Shown piece after piece: positions 63,931 through 64,000 of a DNA stretch of 64,000 bases (its first letter is position 1; every line of letters starts with the position of its first letter). The position numbers were made by a program, and so were the translations under genes. The stretch covers positions 1 through 64,000 of the forward strand of contig QCPO01000005.1 in NCBI GenBank assembly GCA_003212535.1, written 5' to 3'. This stretch comes from Prochlorococcus sp. AG-436-O11 (GTDB lineage: Bacteria > Cyanobacteriota > Cyanobacteriia > PCC-6307 > Cyanobiaceae). The notes beneath the pieces were generated by a model that was given only the letters and a program-made list of their open reading frames with translations, did not search any database and was not told the DNA's origin.

Positions 63931-64000
63931 TTGTCAGAAGCAAAACTAATTTCAAGTTTAAACGAGGAGAACTTATTTCATTTCTCTAAGACTTATGTCC
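63931..64000 (+). CDS. Possible 5' end of a gene continuing past the right edge
   Basis: A TTG after an AAAGG stretch opens MSEAKLISSLNEENLFHFSK and runs off the window. It is 212 bases divergent from glnA. Only about 23 codons are seen, so product and even the start are uncertain. No family can be assigned. Confidence 0.35.
   Translation, partial: MSEAKLISSLNEENLFHFSKTYV

Overview
The window looks like a chromosomal segment of a high-light-adapted Prochlorococcus or a very close marine picocyanobacterial relative. The DNA is strongly AT-rich (roughly 30% G+C by eye), genes are tightly packed with short gaps, and cyanobacterial families are frequent: Psb28, GUN4, a PAM68-like protein, DUF1816, DUF1830, DUF2862, DUF3082 and DUF3288. 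The compatible-solute genes and many 30-80 residue membrane proteins fit the same group. I see no insertion sequence, prophage, integrase or CRISPR array.

Layout. 0-6.9 kb holds glutathione peroxidase, purT, pepN and a metallo-beta-lactamase-fold protein. 6.9-19.6 kb is a patchwork of small, mostly lineage-specific genes mixed with rpsU, a TauE-type permease, an S51 peptidase, an HNH nuclease and an MTHFR-like protein. It also carries three decayed small genes and a probable minus-strand structured RNA near 18.9 kb. 19.6-22.2 kb is a three-gene ABC-2 exporter operon. 22.7-23.9 kb contains five tiny genes. 23.9-28.7 kb is a glucosylglycerate module: a minus-strand GpgS-type synthase facing a plus-strand operon of GH13 phosphorylase-like enzyme, HAD phosphatase and glycerate kinase.

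28.7-33.4 kb holds uppP, tRNA-Pro(GGG), msrA and an ABC half-transporter. 33.4-43.3 kb is a plus-strand housekeeping run: trpD-carA, a STAS anti-anti-sigma factor with no canonical start codon, mini-RNase III, an rRNA methyltransferase, gatA and dnaE. 43.3-51.2 kb holds a PAM68-like gene, rpsO, ruvA, an EamA permease, dnaG and rlmH. Between the last two lies a SOS-type operon: a LexA-like box, then umuD, umuC and an uncharacterised HExxH protein. 51.2-57.1 kb is a plus-strand run of rsmA, ispE, pdhB, secD and secF. 57.1-64 kb holds an AI-2E-type permease, psb28, mnmH, a GUN4 protein, an RsbW-like kinase, a methyltransferase and glnA. glnA has a clear NtcA-type promoter and an intrinsic terminator.

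How the parts work together. The best-defined pathway is making and recycling glucosylglycerate, a nitrogen-free osmolyte. The best regulatory signals are the NtcA site at glnA, the LexA-like palindrome at umuD and a palindrome before a helix-hairpin-helix gene. Items that standard annotation would probably miss are rpsU (TTG start, 58 aa), the AUA-start STAS gene, about a dozen proteins under 60 aa, the 18.9 kb RNA and the three pseudogenes.
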